Below, piece by piece: positions 26,808-37,051 of a DNA stretch of 64,000 bases (its first letter is position 1; each line of letters starts with the position of its first letter). The position numbers and the translations under genes are program-made. A model generated the notes under the pieces. It saw only the letters and a program-made list of their open reading frames with translations. It did no database searches and was not told the DNA's origin. This DNA is from an uncultured Pelagibacteraceae bacterium (GTDB lineage: Bacteria; Pseudomonadota; Alphaproteobacteria; Pelagibacterales; Pelagibacteraceae): assembly GCA_902534465.1 (NCBI GenBank), contig CACAPU010000006.1, forward strand, positions 1-64,000, read 5' to 3'.

Positions 26808-28187
26808 ATGAAAAAATGGAAAGCAAATAGTTGGAGGAACTATCCGGTTAAACACATCCCTAAATATGAGGATGAAGATGAATTAAATTTGGTTTTAAGT
26901 AAATTAAAAAATTTTCCTCCTTTAGTATTTGCAGGTGAAACAAGACATCTTAAAGATCAGCTAGCAAATGTTGTTGATGGAAAAGCTTTCTTGCTTCAAG
27001 GAGGAGACTGTGCAGAAAGTTTTGCAGAATTTCATCCTGATAATATAAGAGACTATTTTAAATTAATGTTACAGATGTCTCTAGTGCTCACATATTCGGC
27101 GTCCTTGCCAGTTGTCAAACTTGGAAGAATTGCTGGTCAATTTTCCAAACCAAGAAGCGCACCAACAGAAAAAATTGGAGATATCGAGCTACCCAGTTAT
27201 TTGGGAGACAATATTAACTCTATAGAATTTACTGAAAAAGGTAGAGCATATGATCCAAAGAGATTATTCAGAGCTTATTCACAATCTGCTTCAACATTAA
27301 ATTTGTTAAGAGCATTTTCAAATGGTGGCTTTGCTGATTTAAAAAATGTTCATATGTGGAATTTAGGCTATATAAAATCCGCAGCCCAAGCCAAAAAATT
27401 TAAGGAATTAGAGGATAAAATAGCTGATGCACTAGCATTTATGGAAGCTTGCGGAATAACATCTGATTTTAATAGAAGATTGTACACTGTTAATTTTTGG
27501 ACATCGCATGAGGCTTTACATTTACCGTTCGAAGAAGCTATGACTAGAATAGACTCTACGACTGGTGAATATCATGATACATCAGCTCATTTTGTTTGGA
27601 TAGGCGATAGAACAAGACAAATTGATGGGGGTCATGTCGAATTTTGTAAAGGAATTGAAAATCCTATTGGAATTAAATGTGGACCAACGTCTGATCCATC
27701 AGAAATTGCAAAAATATGTGAATTAATCAATCCTAAAAATGAAAAAGGCAAAATTACATTAATTTCTAGATTCGGTCATGACAAAGTTGAAAAGTTTTTG
27801 CCAAAATTAATAAGAGGTATCAAAAAAGAAGGTCTTAATGTTATCTGGTCATGCGACCCAATGCACGGTAATACAATTAAATCCTCAACAGGATTTAAGA
27901 CAAGACCGTTTAATAATGTTCTTAATGAAGTTAAAAATGTTTTTGCAGTTCATCAAAGCGAAGGATCTTATGCAGGAGGTCTTCATATTGAAATGACTGG
28001 ACAAAATGTAACAGAATGCACTGGTGGAGCACAAAAAATATCAGACACAGATTTATCAAGCAGATATCACACTCAATGTGATCCAAGATTAAACGCAAAT
28101 CAAGCTCTTGAATTAGCCTTTTTAATTTCAGATGAGATTAAAAAGAATACCTTGTATGCTAAAAATGGTATCAGAGCGGCATCTTAA
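26808..28187 (+). CDS. Class II 3-deoxy-7-phosphoheptulonate (DAHP) synthase
   Basis: 459 residues from ATG 26808 (a TTG two codons upstream is also in frame). Plant/actinobacterial-type DAHP synthase: LLQGGDCAESF with the metal-binding Cys, KLGRIAGQFSKPRS, GDRTRQIDGGHVEF, GIKCGPTSDPSE, then CDPMHGN and HIEMTGQNVTECTGG. It catalyses the first step of the shikimate route from PEP and erythrose-4-P. This class is unrelated in sequence to E. coli AroFGH. It lies in a long plus-strand run from glmS to trmJ. Confidence 0.94.
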   Translation: MKKWKANSWRNYPVKHIPKYEDEDELNLVLSKLKNFPPLVFAGETRHLKDQLANVVDGKAFLLQGGDCAESFAEFHPDNIRDYFKLMLQMSLVLTYSASLPVVKLGRIAGQFSKPRSAPTEKIGDIELPSYLGDNINSIEFTEKGRAYDPKRLFRAYSQSASTLNLLRAFSNGGFADLKNVHMWNLGYIKSAAQAKKFKELEDKIADALAFMEACGITSDFNRRLYTVNFWTSHEALHLPFEEAMTRIDSTTGEYHDTSAHFVWIGDRTRQIDGGHVEFCKGIENPIGIKCGPTSDPSEIAKICELINPKNEKGKITLISRFGHDKVEKFLPKLIRGIKKEGLNVIWSCDPMHGNTIKSSTGFKTRPFNNVLNEVKNVFAVHQSEGSYAGGLHIEMTGQNVTECTGGAQKISDTDLSSRYHTQCDPRLNANQALELAFLISDEIKKNTLYAKNGIRAAS

Positions 28188-28224
28188 TCATTTAATTTTT
28201 TAAATTATTTATTATATTTTAGAA

Positions 28225-28962
28225 ATGGAGCCTGCTAAAAAAATAATATTTATTAAAGACTGGATATTGAATTATGTAAATTCAATGCCAAAAAAAGCTG
28301 AATCTTTAGTAATTGGGATTTCAGGAGGTATAGACTCCTCTGTTTCTAGTACATTGAGTGCAATGACAGGACTAAAAACTTTTGTTCTATCTATGCCAAT
28401 TAAACAGAGAAGTTCACAGCATGACTTAAGCTTAAAACATCAAGAATGGTTGAAAGAAAATTTTAAAAATGTTGAGGGAATTACTGTTGAACTTGATAGT
28501 CTTTTTTCAACATTTGAAAAAACTTTAAAAAATTTTGATAGTCTGCACGGTATGGCAAATTCAAGAGCAAGACTAAGAATGACTACACTTTACCAAGTAG
28601 CTGCTGCTAATAATGGAATAGTAGTAGGAACAGGAAATAAAGTGGAGGATTTTGGAGTAGGTTTTTATACAAAGTATGGAGATGGTGGGGTAGACATATC
28701 CCCAATCGCCGATTGTAACAAAACTGAAGTTTGGGAATTAGGTAAAGAGTTAAATATTTTACAAGAAATTATCGATGCTCCCCCAACTGATGGATTATGG
28801 GATGACGGTAGAACAGATGAAGGACAACTTGGACTAAGCTATAAAGAACTTGAAGAAGCTATGGAAAATAAAAATTCAAAAAATAGAGAAAAATATATCA
28901 AAATTAGAAACGCAAACTTACATAAAATGGATCCTATTCCAGTATGTAAGATTCCAAGCTAA
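28225..28962 (+). CDS. nadE: NH3-dependent NAD+ synthetase
   Basis: 245 residues of the N-type ATP pyrophosphatase fold with the P-loop SGGIDSSVSS. GTGNKVEDFGVGF and the tail DPIPVCKIP are typical of the short ammonia-dependent NadE. There is no N-terminal nitrilase/glutaminase domain, so ammonia is the expected nitrogen donor. It converts deamido-NAD to NAD+. A second NAD(P) gene, nadK, is encoded at 52978. Confidence 0.92.
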   Translation: MEPAKKIIFIKDWILNYVNSMPKKAESLVIGISGGIDSSVSSTLSAMTGLKTFVLSMPIKQRSSQHDLSLKHQEWLKENFKNVEGITVELDSLFSTFEKTLKNFDSLHGMANSRARLRMTTLYQVAAANNGIVVGTGNKVEDFGVGFYTKYGDGGVDISPIADCNKTEVWELGKELNILQEIIDAPPTDGLWDDGRTDEGQLGLSYKELEEAMENKNSKNREKYIKIRNANLHKMDPIPVCKIPS

Positions 28963-29007
28963 TCAAATAGATTCACAAATCTTAAATTAAAGTATATTCC
29001 TTGAGTA

Positions 29008-30369
29008 ATGAATAAAGATATTTTTTTAACAAATAGTTATGGCGGAAAGAAAGAAAAATTTCAGCCTATAGATGTCAATAATATTAAAATGTATGTCTGT
29101 GGTCCAACTGTTTATGACGACCCTCACATTGGTAATGCAAGACCTTTAGTTGTGTTCGATATTCTTTTTAAAGTATTAAAGTGTAAATATGGTAACGATA
29201 AAGTTACTTATATCAGAAACATAACAGATATTGATGATAAAATTATACAGTCAGCAAAAGAAAAGAACATTTCAATTAAAGATTTAACAAACAATACAAA
29301 TAAAAATTTCCAAGATGACTGTAAATATCTAAACTGTGAAAATCCAAGTTTTCAACCAAGAGCAACAGAAAATATTAACGAAATGATTGAGATGATCACC
29401 TCTTTGATATCTAAAGGTTATGCCTATGAAAGTAATAATCATATTTATTTTGAAGTAAAAAAATTTAAAGAATATGGAAAGTTATCAAATAAAAAAATTG
29501 ATGATTTAATATCTGGATCTAGGGTTGAGGTATCAAGTTATAAGAAGAATGCAGAGGATTTTGTATTATGGAAACCATCCAAAGACGACGAACCTAGCTG
29601 GCAGTCCCCTTGGGGAAAAGGTAGACCGGGTTGGCATTTAGAATGTTCTGCTATGTCAAAAAAATATCTTGGTGTGAAATTTGATATTCATGGAGGTGGC
29701 AGAGATTTAATTTTTCCTCATCATGAAAATGAAATTGCTCAATCAAGATGTGCTAATGAAACTGATGTATTTTCAAATTATTGGGTACACAATGGTTTTA
29801 TTACACTTTCAAATGAAAAAATGGCAAAATCACAAGGCAATATTTTAAAAATAAGTGATTTTAAAAAAACTATTAATGGCCAAGCTCTTAGATTGGCTCT
29901 AATTAGCACCCATTATAAGCAACCTTTAGATTGGAATAAAAAACTTTTAGAGGAAAGTCAAAAGACTATAGATAAATGGTACAAAAGCTATGTCAAAATT
30001 GACAAACTAAAATTAATTTCTGATGAAGATCTTTATCCATTATATGACGATCTGAATACTCCAAAGTACATAGCCAATCTCCATAAATTATTTGAAAGAT
30101 CACAAAATGGAAACTTAGAAGACAAACAGTTGTTTGTATCTGCTTGTAATTTCATTGGACTATTGACTCAAGATCAAGATGAATGGGCAAACTTCAAAAA
30201 AATAAAATCTGAGGTTAGCGAAGAATTTATAAAGGCCAAAATTAAAGAACGTAATGAAGCTAGAGACCTTAAAAATTACCAATTAGCTGACCAAATTCGT
30301 GATGAACTTTTAGAAAAAGGAGTTCAAATAGAGGATAAAGATGGTAAAACCGCGTGGAAATTTAAATAA
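29008..30369 (+). CDS. cysS: Cysteinyl-tRNA synthetase
   Basis: 453 residues, class I synthetase. HIGH-equivalent is in YDDPHIGNARPLVVFD, the zinc-binding Cys/His/Glu set is in KMYVCGPT, WHLECSAM and FPHHENEIAQS, and the second signature is KMAKSQGN in place of KMSKS. The C-terminal DALR-like helical region is present. It overlaps cimA by one base (TAATG). Confidence 0.95.
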   Translation: MNKDIFLTNSYGGKKEKFQPIDVNNIKMYVCGPTVYDDPHIGNARPLVVFDILFKVLKCKYGNDKVTYIRNITDIDDKIIQSAKEKNISIKDLTNNTNKNFQDDCKYLNCENPSFQPRATENINEMIEMITSLISKGYAYESNNHIYFEVKKFKEYGKLSNKKIDDLISGSRVEVSSYKKNAEDFVLWKPSKDDEPSWQSPWGKGRPGWHLECSAMSKKYLGVKFDIHGGGRDLIFPHHENEIAQSRCANETDVFSNYWVHNGFITLSNEKMAKSQGNILKISDFKKTINGQALRLALISTHYKQPLDWNKKLLEESQKTIDKWYKSYVKIDKLKLISDEDLYPLYDDLNTPKYIANLHKLFERSQNGNLEDKQLFVSACNFIGLLTQDQDEWANFKKIKSEVSEEFIKAKIKERNEARDLKNYQLADQIRDELLEKGVQIEDKDGKTAWKFK

Positions 30370-31967
30370 TGACTGACAAAATATATATTTTTGATACCAC
30401 CTTAAGAGATGGTGCACAAACGCAAGGAGTTGATTTTTCTTTGGATGATAAAGAAAAAATCTCAAATGCTTTAGACAACTTGGGTGTGGACTATATCGAA
30501 GGTGGGTGGCCTGGAGCAAATCCCACGGACACAGAGTTTTTTAATAAAGAATATTCATTTAATCATTCAACTCTTACAGCATTTGGTATGACAAAAAAAA
30601 CTGAGCATAGCGCTGAAAACGACCCTATGATTTCATCTTTAATTAATTCAAAAGCAAACTCAATTTGTTTATTTGGAAAATCATGGGATTTTCATGTGGA
30701 TGTAGCTCTTGGTATTTCAAAAGATCAAAATCTAAAAAATATCAGTGAAAGCGCTAAACATATAATAAATTCTGGAAAAGAATTTATGTTTGATGCTGAA
30801 CATTTTTTTGATGGCTATAAATCTAATAAAGAATATGCATTGAATTGTATTCGATCAGCATACGATGAAGGTGCGAGATGGATTATTTTATGTGATACAA
30901 ATGGTGGAACTTTACCACATGAAATTTCAGAAATTATTACAGATGTAATTAAGTATGTACCTGGAAAAAATCTAGGTATTCACGCTCACAATGACACTGA
31001 AAATGCAGTTGCTAATTCCTTGATAGCTGTTCAAGCTGGAGTAAGACAAGTTCAAGGAACTATTAATGGTCTTGGTGAAAGATGTGGAAATGCGAATTTA
31101 ATGTCAATTATCCCTTCCTTACATTTAAAAAATGAATTTTCAAAACAATTTGAAATTAATGTTAACAGTGAGAATATTAAGCATTTAACTCAATGCTCAA
31201 GGCTTCTTGATGAAATTTTAAATAGAAAACCAAATAAACATTTGCCATATGTTGGTGCGGCAGCTTTTTCTCACAAAGGAGGGATGCATGTGTCTGCAGT
31301 TCAGAAGGATCCTAAAACTTATGAACATATAGATCCTAGAGAAGTTGGAAATGTTAGAAATATTGTAGTATCAGATCAAGCAGGTCAGTCTAACATTTTG
31401 TCAAGACTTGGTACGATTGGGATTGATATTAAAAAAAATGACCCAAAAATCAAACAGCTTCTTGAAGAAGTTAAAGGAAGAGAATTTATTGGATATAGTT
31501 ATGATGGAGCTGACGCATCATTTGAATTACTTGCTAGAAGAATAGTTGGTGAAATACCAAGGTATTTAATAATTAAAGCATATGATGTATCAGTAAAAAA
31601 AAATTCGTCAGGAGAAATAATTTCCTCTGCTAAAGCAGAATTAGAAGTAGATGGAGAAACGATTGTATGTGAAGGCGAGGGTAACGGACCTGTAAATGCT
31701 CTGGATAATGCGATTAGAAATAATATCAAAAAAATTTCGAAGTATTCTGATTACCTTAAAGATTTAAGACTGGTTGATTATAAAGTTAGGATATTAAATA
31801 CAGGAACAGAAGCAGTGACCAGAGTTTCTATTGAAAGTACAGATTCTCAAGGAAAGAATTGGTTTACAATAGGCGTATCACCAAATATTATTGATGCATC
31901 ATTTAAAGCACTAATTGATAGTCTTGATTACAAATTGTTTAAAGATAATGCGCCAGCAAGTTCTTAA
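30369..31967 (+). CDS. cimA: (R)-citramalate synthase
   Basis: 532 residues. HMGL-like catalytic TIM barrel with the metal-binding start FDTTLRDGAQTQGVDFS, GWPGANPTD, and HAHNDTENAVANS, followed by a LeuA-type regulatory dimerisation domain (from about residue 400, DGETIVCEGEGNGPVNALD). The length and the TQGVDFS/EGGWPGANP blocks place it with CimA rather than isopropylmalate synthase. It condenses acetyl-CoA with pyruvate, opening the threonine-independent route to isoleucine. It overlaps cysS and trmJ by one base each. Confidence 0.9.
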   Translation: MTDKIYIFDTTLRDGAQTQGVDFSLDDKEKISNALDNLGVDYIEGGWPGANPTDTEFFNKEYSFNHSTLTAFGMTKKTEHSAENDPMISSLINSKANSICLFGKSWDFHVDVALGISKDQNLKNISESAKHIINSGKEFMFDAEHFFDGYKSNKEYALNCIRSAYDEGARWIILCDTNGGTLPHEISEIITDVIKYVPGKNLGIHAHNDTENAVANSLIAVQAGVRQVQGTINGLGERCGNANLMSIIPSLHLKNEFSKQFEINVNSENIKHLTQCSRLLDEILNRKPNKHLPYVGAAAFSHKGGMHVSAVQKDPKTYEHIDPREVGNVRNIVVSDQAGQSNILSRLGTIGIDIKKNDPKIKQLLEEVKGREFIGYSYDGADASFELLARRIVGEIPRYLIIKAYDVSVKKNSSGEIISSAKAELEVDGETIVCEGEGNGPVNALDNAIRNNIKKISKYSDYLKDLRLVDYKVRILNTGTEAVTRVSIESTDSQGKNWFTIGVSPNIIDASFKALIDSLDYKLFKDNAPASS

Positions 31968-32680
31968 TGAATTTAAACAATATAACTTTCATTCTTCATA
32001 AACCTCAATTATCAGAAAATATTGGTCTATGTGCAAGAGGTATAAAAAATTTTGGATTTAAAAATTTATTATTAATTGATCCAAAACCAATATTTCCAAA
32101 TGACAAAATTTTAGCAACATCAGTTGGAGCTAAAGATATTATAAAGAAATCAAAAGTATATCCTAACTTAGAAAAATCATTAAACAAAACAGATATTTTA
32201 ATTGCAACATCAGCAAGATTTAGAAATAAAAATATAAAACATATTTCTCTAGAGGATTTAAAAAAAATAAACTTTAATAAAAAAGTAAGCTTTTTATTTG
32301 GCTCAGAAGCATCTGGATTAACTAATAATGAAATTAGTTATTCTGATTATACTTTACAGATACCAAGTGATAGTAAATTTAGATCATTGAATTTATCGCA
32401 TAGCTTAGTGATTGTAGCTCAAGTGGTTTCTTACTTGCTCACAAAAAAAACATATAATTTTAAAAAATCGAAAAAAATACAAAAAGCTACAAAAAAAGAA
32501 ATATCCAAAATGTTAAATTTTTGTTTATTAAATTTAGAAAATCAAAACTTTTTTAAACAAAAAGCTAAAAAACCCATAATGTTGGAAAATTTAAGAAGTA
32601 TTTTTTACAAAATGGAACTTTCTCAAAAGGAAATACGCATTTTATCAAGTGTATTTGCGGGTCTTTCTAAAAAACCTTGA
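31967..32680 (+). CDS. trmJ: SPOUT-family tRNA 2'-O-methyltransferase (TrmJ type)
   Basis: 237 residues. The SPOUT trefoil-knot motifs are FILHKPQLSENIGLCARG at the N-terminus, LLFGSEASGLTNNE-type (here SFLFGSEASGL) and IPSDSKFRSLNLSHS. This matches TrmJ, which methylates ribose 32 of tRNA, more than RlmB (a separate rlmB is at 58953). The C-terminal extension of about 80 residues is Lys-rich. It starts on the last base of cimA, and the rpsD promoter begins directly after its stop. Confidence 0.85.
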   Translation: MNLNNITFILHKPQLSENIGLCARGIKNFGFKNLLLIDPKPIFPNDKILATSVGAKDIIKKSKVYPNLEKSLNKTDILIATSARFRNKNIKHISLEDLKKINFNKKVSFLFGSEASGLTNNEISYSDYTLQIPSDSKFRSLNLSHSLVIVAQVVSYLLTKKTYNFKKSKKIQKATKKEISKMLNFCLLNLENQNFFKQKAKKPIMLENLRSIFYKMELSQKEIRILSSVFAGLSKKP

Positions 32681-32708
32681 TTGACAAACATATTTTGATG
32701 TCTATAAA
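32681..32708 (+). promoter_or_regulatory. Predicted sigma70 promoter of rpsD
   Basis: TTGACA (32681-32686, a perfect -35) and TATAAA (32703-32708) are 16 bp apart. The expected start point near 32715 leaves a very short leader before the rpsD ATG at 32724. The -35 begins at the base after the trmJ stop. Confidence 0.6.
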
Positions 32709-32723
32709 CCCCATAATCACAGT

Positions 32724-33341
32724 ATGACAAAACGTTTAAACTCAAAACATAAAGTTGATAGAAGACTAAAAGTTAATTTATGGGGACGACCTAAAAGTCC
32801 TTTTAATACACGAGCTTACCCTCCAGGACAACACGGCCAAAATAAATCTTCAAAACCTTCAGATTATGGAATTCAATTACAAGCAAAACAAAAACTAAAA
32901 TGTTATTATGGCAATATGAATGAAAGACAATTTAGAAATATGTACAAAAAAGCTATAATGAAAAAAGGTGATACTGCTGAAAATTTAATTGGTTTGCTTG
33001 AAAGAAGATTAGATGCTGTTGTCTATAGATCTAAGTTATCAAATACTATCTTCTCTTCTAGACAACTAATTAATCATGGCCATATCAGAGTTAATGGAAA
33101 AAAAGTAAATATTTCTAGTTATCAAGTTAAAGAGGAGGATAGCATTGAAATTAGAGATAAATCAAAACAGTTAGCTTTAATTGACATAGCGTTAGCAAAT
33201 AAGGAAAGAGAAGTTCCAGAATATTTACAATTAGACGAAAAAAATAAAAAAGTTAAATTTGTAAGAGTGCCAAAATTTGAAGAAGTTCCTTATCCAGTTG
33301 TAATGGAACCAAACTTAGTAATTGAGTATTATTCTAGATAA
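32724..33341 (+). CDS. rpsD: 30S ribosomal protein S4
   Basis: 205 residues with the full S4 plan: an N-terminal zinc-less variant (no CxxC cluster; [26 protein letters not shown]) and the S4 RNA-binding domain [34 protein letters not shown]. It ends with the usual VIEYYSR. Primary 16S rRNA binder. It has its own promoter and stands between trmJ and the convergent grxD. Confidence 0.96.
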   Translation: MTKRLNSKHKVDRRLKVNLWGRPKSPFNTRAYPPGQHGQNKSSKPSDYGIQLQAKQKLKCYYGNMNERQFRNMYKKAIMKKGDTAENLIGLLERRLDAVVYRSKLSNTIFSSRQLINHGHIRVNGKKVNISSYQVKEEDSIEIRDKSKQLALIDIALANKEREVPEYLQLDEKNKKVKFVRVPKFEEVPYPVVMEPNLVIEYYSR

Positions 33342-33365
33342 TCTAATTTTTAGTTAAAATTATTA

Positions 33366-33704
33366 TTAGCTTTTCTTTTTATATTTTATACCGTTATCTT
33401 CAAACAACTTTACTAACTCTCCACTTTCGTACATTTCTTTTACTATATCGCATCCACCAATGAACTCATTTTTTACATAAAGTTGAGGTATCGTAGGCCA
33501 ATCACTAAAAACTTTTATACCTTCTCTAAGATTTTGATTAACCAAAACATTCACACCTTTAAAATTTACTTCTAAAATTTTAAGAATATTTGTTACTGCC
33601 ATTGAGAACCCACACTGAGGAGCATCTGGAGTTCCTTTCATAAATAAGCATACCTCATTATCTTTTATTTCATTATTTATTAACTCTTTTGTTTGATCAT
33701 CCAT
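33366..33704 (-). CDS. grxD: Monothiol glutaredoxin (Grx4 type)
   Basis: 112 residues with the monothiol active site CGFS in APQCGFSMA, preceded by LFMKGTP, and the GSH-binding WPTIPQLYV and GGCDIVKEM motifs. This type binds a bridging [2Fe-2S] cluster with glutathione, often with BolA, which is encoded directly upstream in the same operon (adjacent, no spacer). Probable role: Fe-S cluster trafficking. Confidence 0.95.
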   Translation of the reverse strand: MDDQTKELINNEIKDNEVCLFMKGTPDAPQCGFSMAVTNILKILEVNFKGVNVLVNQNLREGIKVFSDWPTIPQLYVKNEFIGGCDIVKEMYESGELVKLFEDNGIKYKKKS

Positions 33705-33935
33705 TTAGTTCTCCTTAGTTTTTATAGCTAGTGCGTGTAATTCATTTCCCATCTTACCTTTTAAAGAACTGTATACCATCTTGTGTTGTTGAATTTTACT
33801 TTTTCCTGCGAATTGCGACGAAATTACTGTCGCTGAATAGTGATTTCCATCACCAGCAAGATCTTGTATTTCAATTTTTGCATCGGGTAACGCTTCTTTG
33901 ATTAAGCTTTCTATTTCTTTTAGATCCATTGCCAT
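33705..33935 (-). CDS. BolA-family protein
   Basis: The start is placed at ATG 33935, giving 76 residues (MAMDLKEIES...), because this ATG overlaps the purL stop as TAATG and yields the usual BolA length; an in-frame ATG 27 bp further upstream lies inside purL. The BolA fold is shown by IKEALPDAKIEIQDLAGDGNHY and the conserved histidine in SKIQQHKMVY. BolA proteins partner monothiol glutaredoxin in Fe-S handling, and grxD follows directly. Confidence 0.9.
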   Translation of the reverse strand: MAMDLKEIESLIKEALPDAKIEIQDLAGDGNHYSATVISSQFAGKSKIQQHKMVYSSLKGKMGNELHALAIKTKEN

Positions 33936-36130
33936 TAACTTACCATATATTCCATTAACCATTTTTTATAGCCTTGTTTGATATCGTCAATTGATATTTT
34001 TAGATCATTTCCGTACGAAATTTTATTTCCTTCAACTAAGCCTAACTTATCAAAATGGATTGAGGCTTTTTTAAGTATTTTTTCTACATTTTCTAAATTT
34101 TCTTGTTTAATTTCAATTATATATCTTCCCTGATCTTCACCGAAAAAATACTGAAATTTGTTTACTAAACCATTAATAGGAAAAATATTTACTCCTTTAT
34201 TTCCTTTAATACTCATTTTTGACAGTGCTGTTAAAATTCCACCTAAAGACACATCATGACATGTCTCTATTAAATTATTATCTATTAAATTTAAAATAAC
34301 TAAACCATTCTGTTTTTCATTAAATAAGTTTACCTCTGGAGGGGGACCCTCAAATTTAGATAAAATATTTATAGCAAATACTGATTGGTCTAAATGTCCA
34401 TCTGTTTTCCCAATAACAAAAAGATAATTTCCATTGTTTTTTAATTCCATTGTGATCATTTTTTTATAATCAGCCAATAGTCCAATGCCTCCAATTGAAG
34501 GGGTGGGCTTTATCCCTTTATCTTTTGTTTCGTTATAAAAAGATACATTTCCTGAAACGACAGGGTAATTTAAATACTTAGATGCTTCAGATATTCCTTC
34601 AACACACTCAACAAATTCACCCATATTTTTTTCTTTTTCCGGATTTCCAAAGTTAAGACAATTTGTAATTGCTATTGGTTTAGCGCCTACAGAAATCATA
34701 TTTCTCCAACTTTCACAAACAACTTGTTTACCACCTGTTAATGGATGAGCATTACAATAAGTTGCAGATGAGTCTACTGCAGCAGCTACAGCTTTATCTG
34801 TACCATGAACTCTTACAACACCTGCGTCACCACCAGGTTTTTGAATTGTATCACCCATAACTGTATGATCATATTGGTTCCAGATCCATTCTTTATCTGA
34901 AATATTTGGATCATTTAAAATTTTTTTTAAACATTCGCCTAATTTTAAAGATTTAAACTGATCTTTTGAAAAACTACTTTCTTTAGGAAGTTCAGACTTA
35001 ATCCATTTTCGGTCATACATAGGAGCATTTTCAGCTAAAAAGTCTATTGGTATTTCAGCTACTTTTTTTTTTTTAAAAAATAATTCAATATTTTTACTAT
35101 CTGTAGTTTTTCCAATTACTGCAAAATCTAAATTCCACTTATCAAAAATTTTTTTAGCTTCATTTTCTTTTCCTTCCTCTAAAACTATGAGCATTCTCTC
35201 TTGACTTTCAGAAAGCATTATTTCGTAAGGTGTCATATTTTCTTCTCTACATGGAACTTTTGTCAAATCAATTTCAATTCCTAAATCACCTTTTGAAGCC
35301 ATTTCAATACTTGAAGAGGTTAGACCTGCTGCACCCATGTCCTGAATTGAAATAATTGATTTTCCTGCCATAAGTTCAAGACAAGCTTCTAAAAGTAATT
35401 TTTCTGTAAATGGATCACCAACTTGAACGGTAGGTTTCTTTTCTTCAATCTTGTCGTCGAAAATAGCTGAAGCCATGCTCGCACCATGTATTCCATCTCT
35501 TCCAGTCTTAGAGCCAACATAAATAACAGGCTTATTTACTCCTGCAGCCTTTGAATAAAATATTTTATTTTTATTAACCAATCCCAAAGTCATTGCATTA
35601 ACTAAAATATTTCCGTTGTAAGATTCATCAAAACATGTTTGACCAGCAATAGTGGGAACACCTATACAATTTCCATATCCTCCAATTCCTTTAACCACTC
35701 CTCTTAATAGATTTCTGGTTTTTTCATGATCAGGCGATCCAAAATGAATAGAATTTAAATTAGCAATTGGTCTAGCACCCATAGTAAATACATCTCTCAT
35801 TATACCTCCAACCCCAGTAGCTGCACCTTGATAAGGCTCTATGAAAGATGGGTGGTTATGACTCTCTATTTTAAATACAATTGCATCATTGTCATCTATA
35901 TCTACAACGCCAGCATTCTCACCAGGTCCCTGAATAACTTGTTTGCCCTTAGTATGTAATTTTTTTAGGTGTTTTCTAGAAGACTTATATGAGCAATGTT
36001 CATTCCACATTGCAGAAAAAACACCTAATTCTGTAATATTAGGAGTTCTTTTTAATAGATCACAAATTTTTTTATATTCATCTTTCTTTAATCCGTGTTC
36101 GATTGCAATTTTCTCGTTAACTTCAATCAT
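33935..36130 (-). CDS. purL: Phosphoribosylformylglycinamidine synthase subunit II
   Basis: 731 residues, the small PurL that works with separate PurS and PurQ. Duplicated AIRS/PurM-like ATP-binding fold: EHCSYKSSR and FKIESHNHPSFIEPYQGAATGVGG with the catalytic His, QDMGAAGLTSSS, then QPGGDAG-type (here KPGGDAGVVRV), CHDVSLGGILTALS. It converts FGAR to FGAM using ammonia from PurQ. Start overlaps the purQ stop (TAATG), stop overlaps the bolA start. Confidence 0.96.
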   Translation of the reverse strand: MIEVNEKIAIEHGLKKDEYKKICDLLKRTPNITELGVFSAMWNEHCSYKSSRKHLKKLHTKGKQVIQGPGENAGVVDIDDNDAIVFKIESHNHPSFIEPYQGAATGVGGIMRDVFTMGARPIANLNSIHFGSPDHEKTRNLLRGVVKGIGGYGNCIGVPTIAGQTCFDESYNGNILVNAMTLGLVNKNKIFYSKAAGVNKPVIYVGSKTGRDGIHGASMASAIFDDKIEEKKPTVQVGDPFTEKLLLEACLELMAGKSIISIQDMGAAGLTSSSIEMASKGDLGIEIDLTKVPCREENMTPYEIMLSESQERMLIVLEEGKENEAKKIFDKWNLDFAVIGKTTDSKNIELFFKKKKVAEIPIDFLAENAPMYDRKWIKSELPKESSFSKDQFKSLKLGECLKKILNDPNISDKEWIWNQYDHTVMGDTIQKPGGDAGVVRVHGTDKAVAAAVDSSATYCNAHPLTGGKQVVCESWRNMISVGAKPIAITNCLNFGNPEKEKNMGEFVECVEGISEASKYLNYPVVSGNVSFYNETKDKGIKPTPSIGGIGLLADYKKMITMELKNNGNYLFVIGKTDGHLDQSVFAINILSKFEGPPPEVNLFNEKQNGLVILNLIDNNLIETCHDVSLGGILTALSKMSIKGNKGVNIFPINGLVNKFQYFFGEDQGRYIIEIKQENLENVEKILKKASIHFDKLGLVEGNKISYGNDLKISIDDIKQGYKKWLMEYMVS

Positions 36131-36810
36131 TATAAACTTCCAATTAGATTTTCAAAAAACAAAGATCCATCTTCGCCTGATAGATATTGGTCAATCATCC
36201 TTTCTGGATGAGGCATCATTCCTAAAATATTCTTATTTTTATTAAAAACTCCTGCAATATTTTTTAATGCTCCATTTGGATTATTTTCTTCATTATCATT
36301 ACCTTTATTATCACAGTAAGTAACTGCAATTTGACCATTATCTTCAATAGATTTTAATTCATCATTTGAACAAAAATAATTCCCTTCATTGTGAGCAATA
36401 TGAAGTTCTAAGACTTCCTTTTTGATATCTTTGAAAAATTTATTTTCTTTATTTTTAATTTTTACAAAAACATTCTTACAAATAAAATTTAAATATTTAT
36501 TTTGTTGAAGTATACCAGGCAACAATCCTGTCTCAGTAAGTATTTGAAAACCATTACAAATTCCTAAAACTAATCCTCCAGAATTTGCAAAATTAATAAC
36601 AGATTTAATAATTCTTGATTTTCCAGCAATGCTCCCACATCGTAGATAGTCACCATAAGAAAAACCACCCGGTAACACAATTAGATCACTTTTTGGTATT
36701 TCTTCATCATTGTGCCAAACCATTTGATTCTCGAAACCAAATTTTTTCAGAGCTACATCCATATCTCTATCACAATTTGAACCAGGAAATATAATTACTG
36801 AAGATTTCAT
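36130..36810 (-). CDS. purQ: Phosphoribosylformylglycinamidine synthase subunit I (glutaminase)
   Basis: 226 residues, class I glutamine amidotransferase. Nucleophile Cys in LGICNGFQIL, His/Glu in MMPHPERM, oxyanion region LPGGFSYGDYLRCG. Supplies ammonia to PurL. It follows purS by 7 bp and overlaps purL. Confidence 0.96.
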   Translation of the reverse strand: MKSSVIIFPGSNCDRDMDVALKKFGFENQMVWHNDEEIPKSDLIVLPGGFSYGDYLRCGSIAGKSRIIKSVINFANSGGLVLGICNGFQILTETGLLPGILQQNKYLNFICKNVFVKIKNKENKFFKDIKKEVLELHIAHNEGNYFCSNDELKSIEDNGQIAVTYCDNKGNDNEENNPNGALKNIAGVFNKNKNILGMMPHPERMIDQYLSGEDGSLFFENLIGSL

Positions 36811-36817
36811 TAAATAG

Positions 36818-37051
36818 TTATAAGATTTTATAATCCTCGATAACTAGGTTAGCTAAAAGTTTTTTACACATATCTTCAACTTGAGTTTTAGCTTTACTCT
36901 CATCGCTCTCTTTAACTTCAATATCAAAATATTTCCCTTGTCTTACTTCAGATACATTCTCAAAAGACATGCCATTTAAGGTTTGTTGTATAGCTTTACC
37001 TTGAGGATCAAGCACTCCATTTTTTAAAGTGACTATTACTTTTACTTTCAT
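36818..37051 (-). CDS. purS: Phosphoribosylformylglycinamidine synthase subunit PurS
   Basis: 77 residues. The small ferredoxin-like PurS fold: KVIVTLKNGVLDPQGKAI, VRQGKYFDIEV. It bridges PurQ and PurL in the complex and is present because the PurL here is the short type. Start overlaps the purC stop as ATGA. Confidence 0.95.
   Translation of the reverse strand: MKVKVIVTLKNGVLDPQGKAIQQTLNGMSFENVSEVRQGKYFDIEVKESDESKAKTQVEDMCKKLLANLVIEDYKIL

Noticed and set aside
29818..29842. KMAKS in place of KMSKS in CysS as a sign of inactivity
   Set aside because: Variation at this Ser is tolerated in class I synthetases, and the zinc and HIGH motifs are intact.
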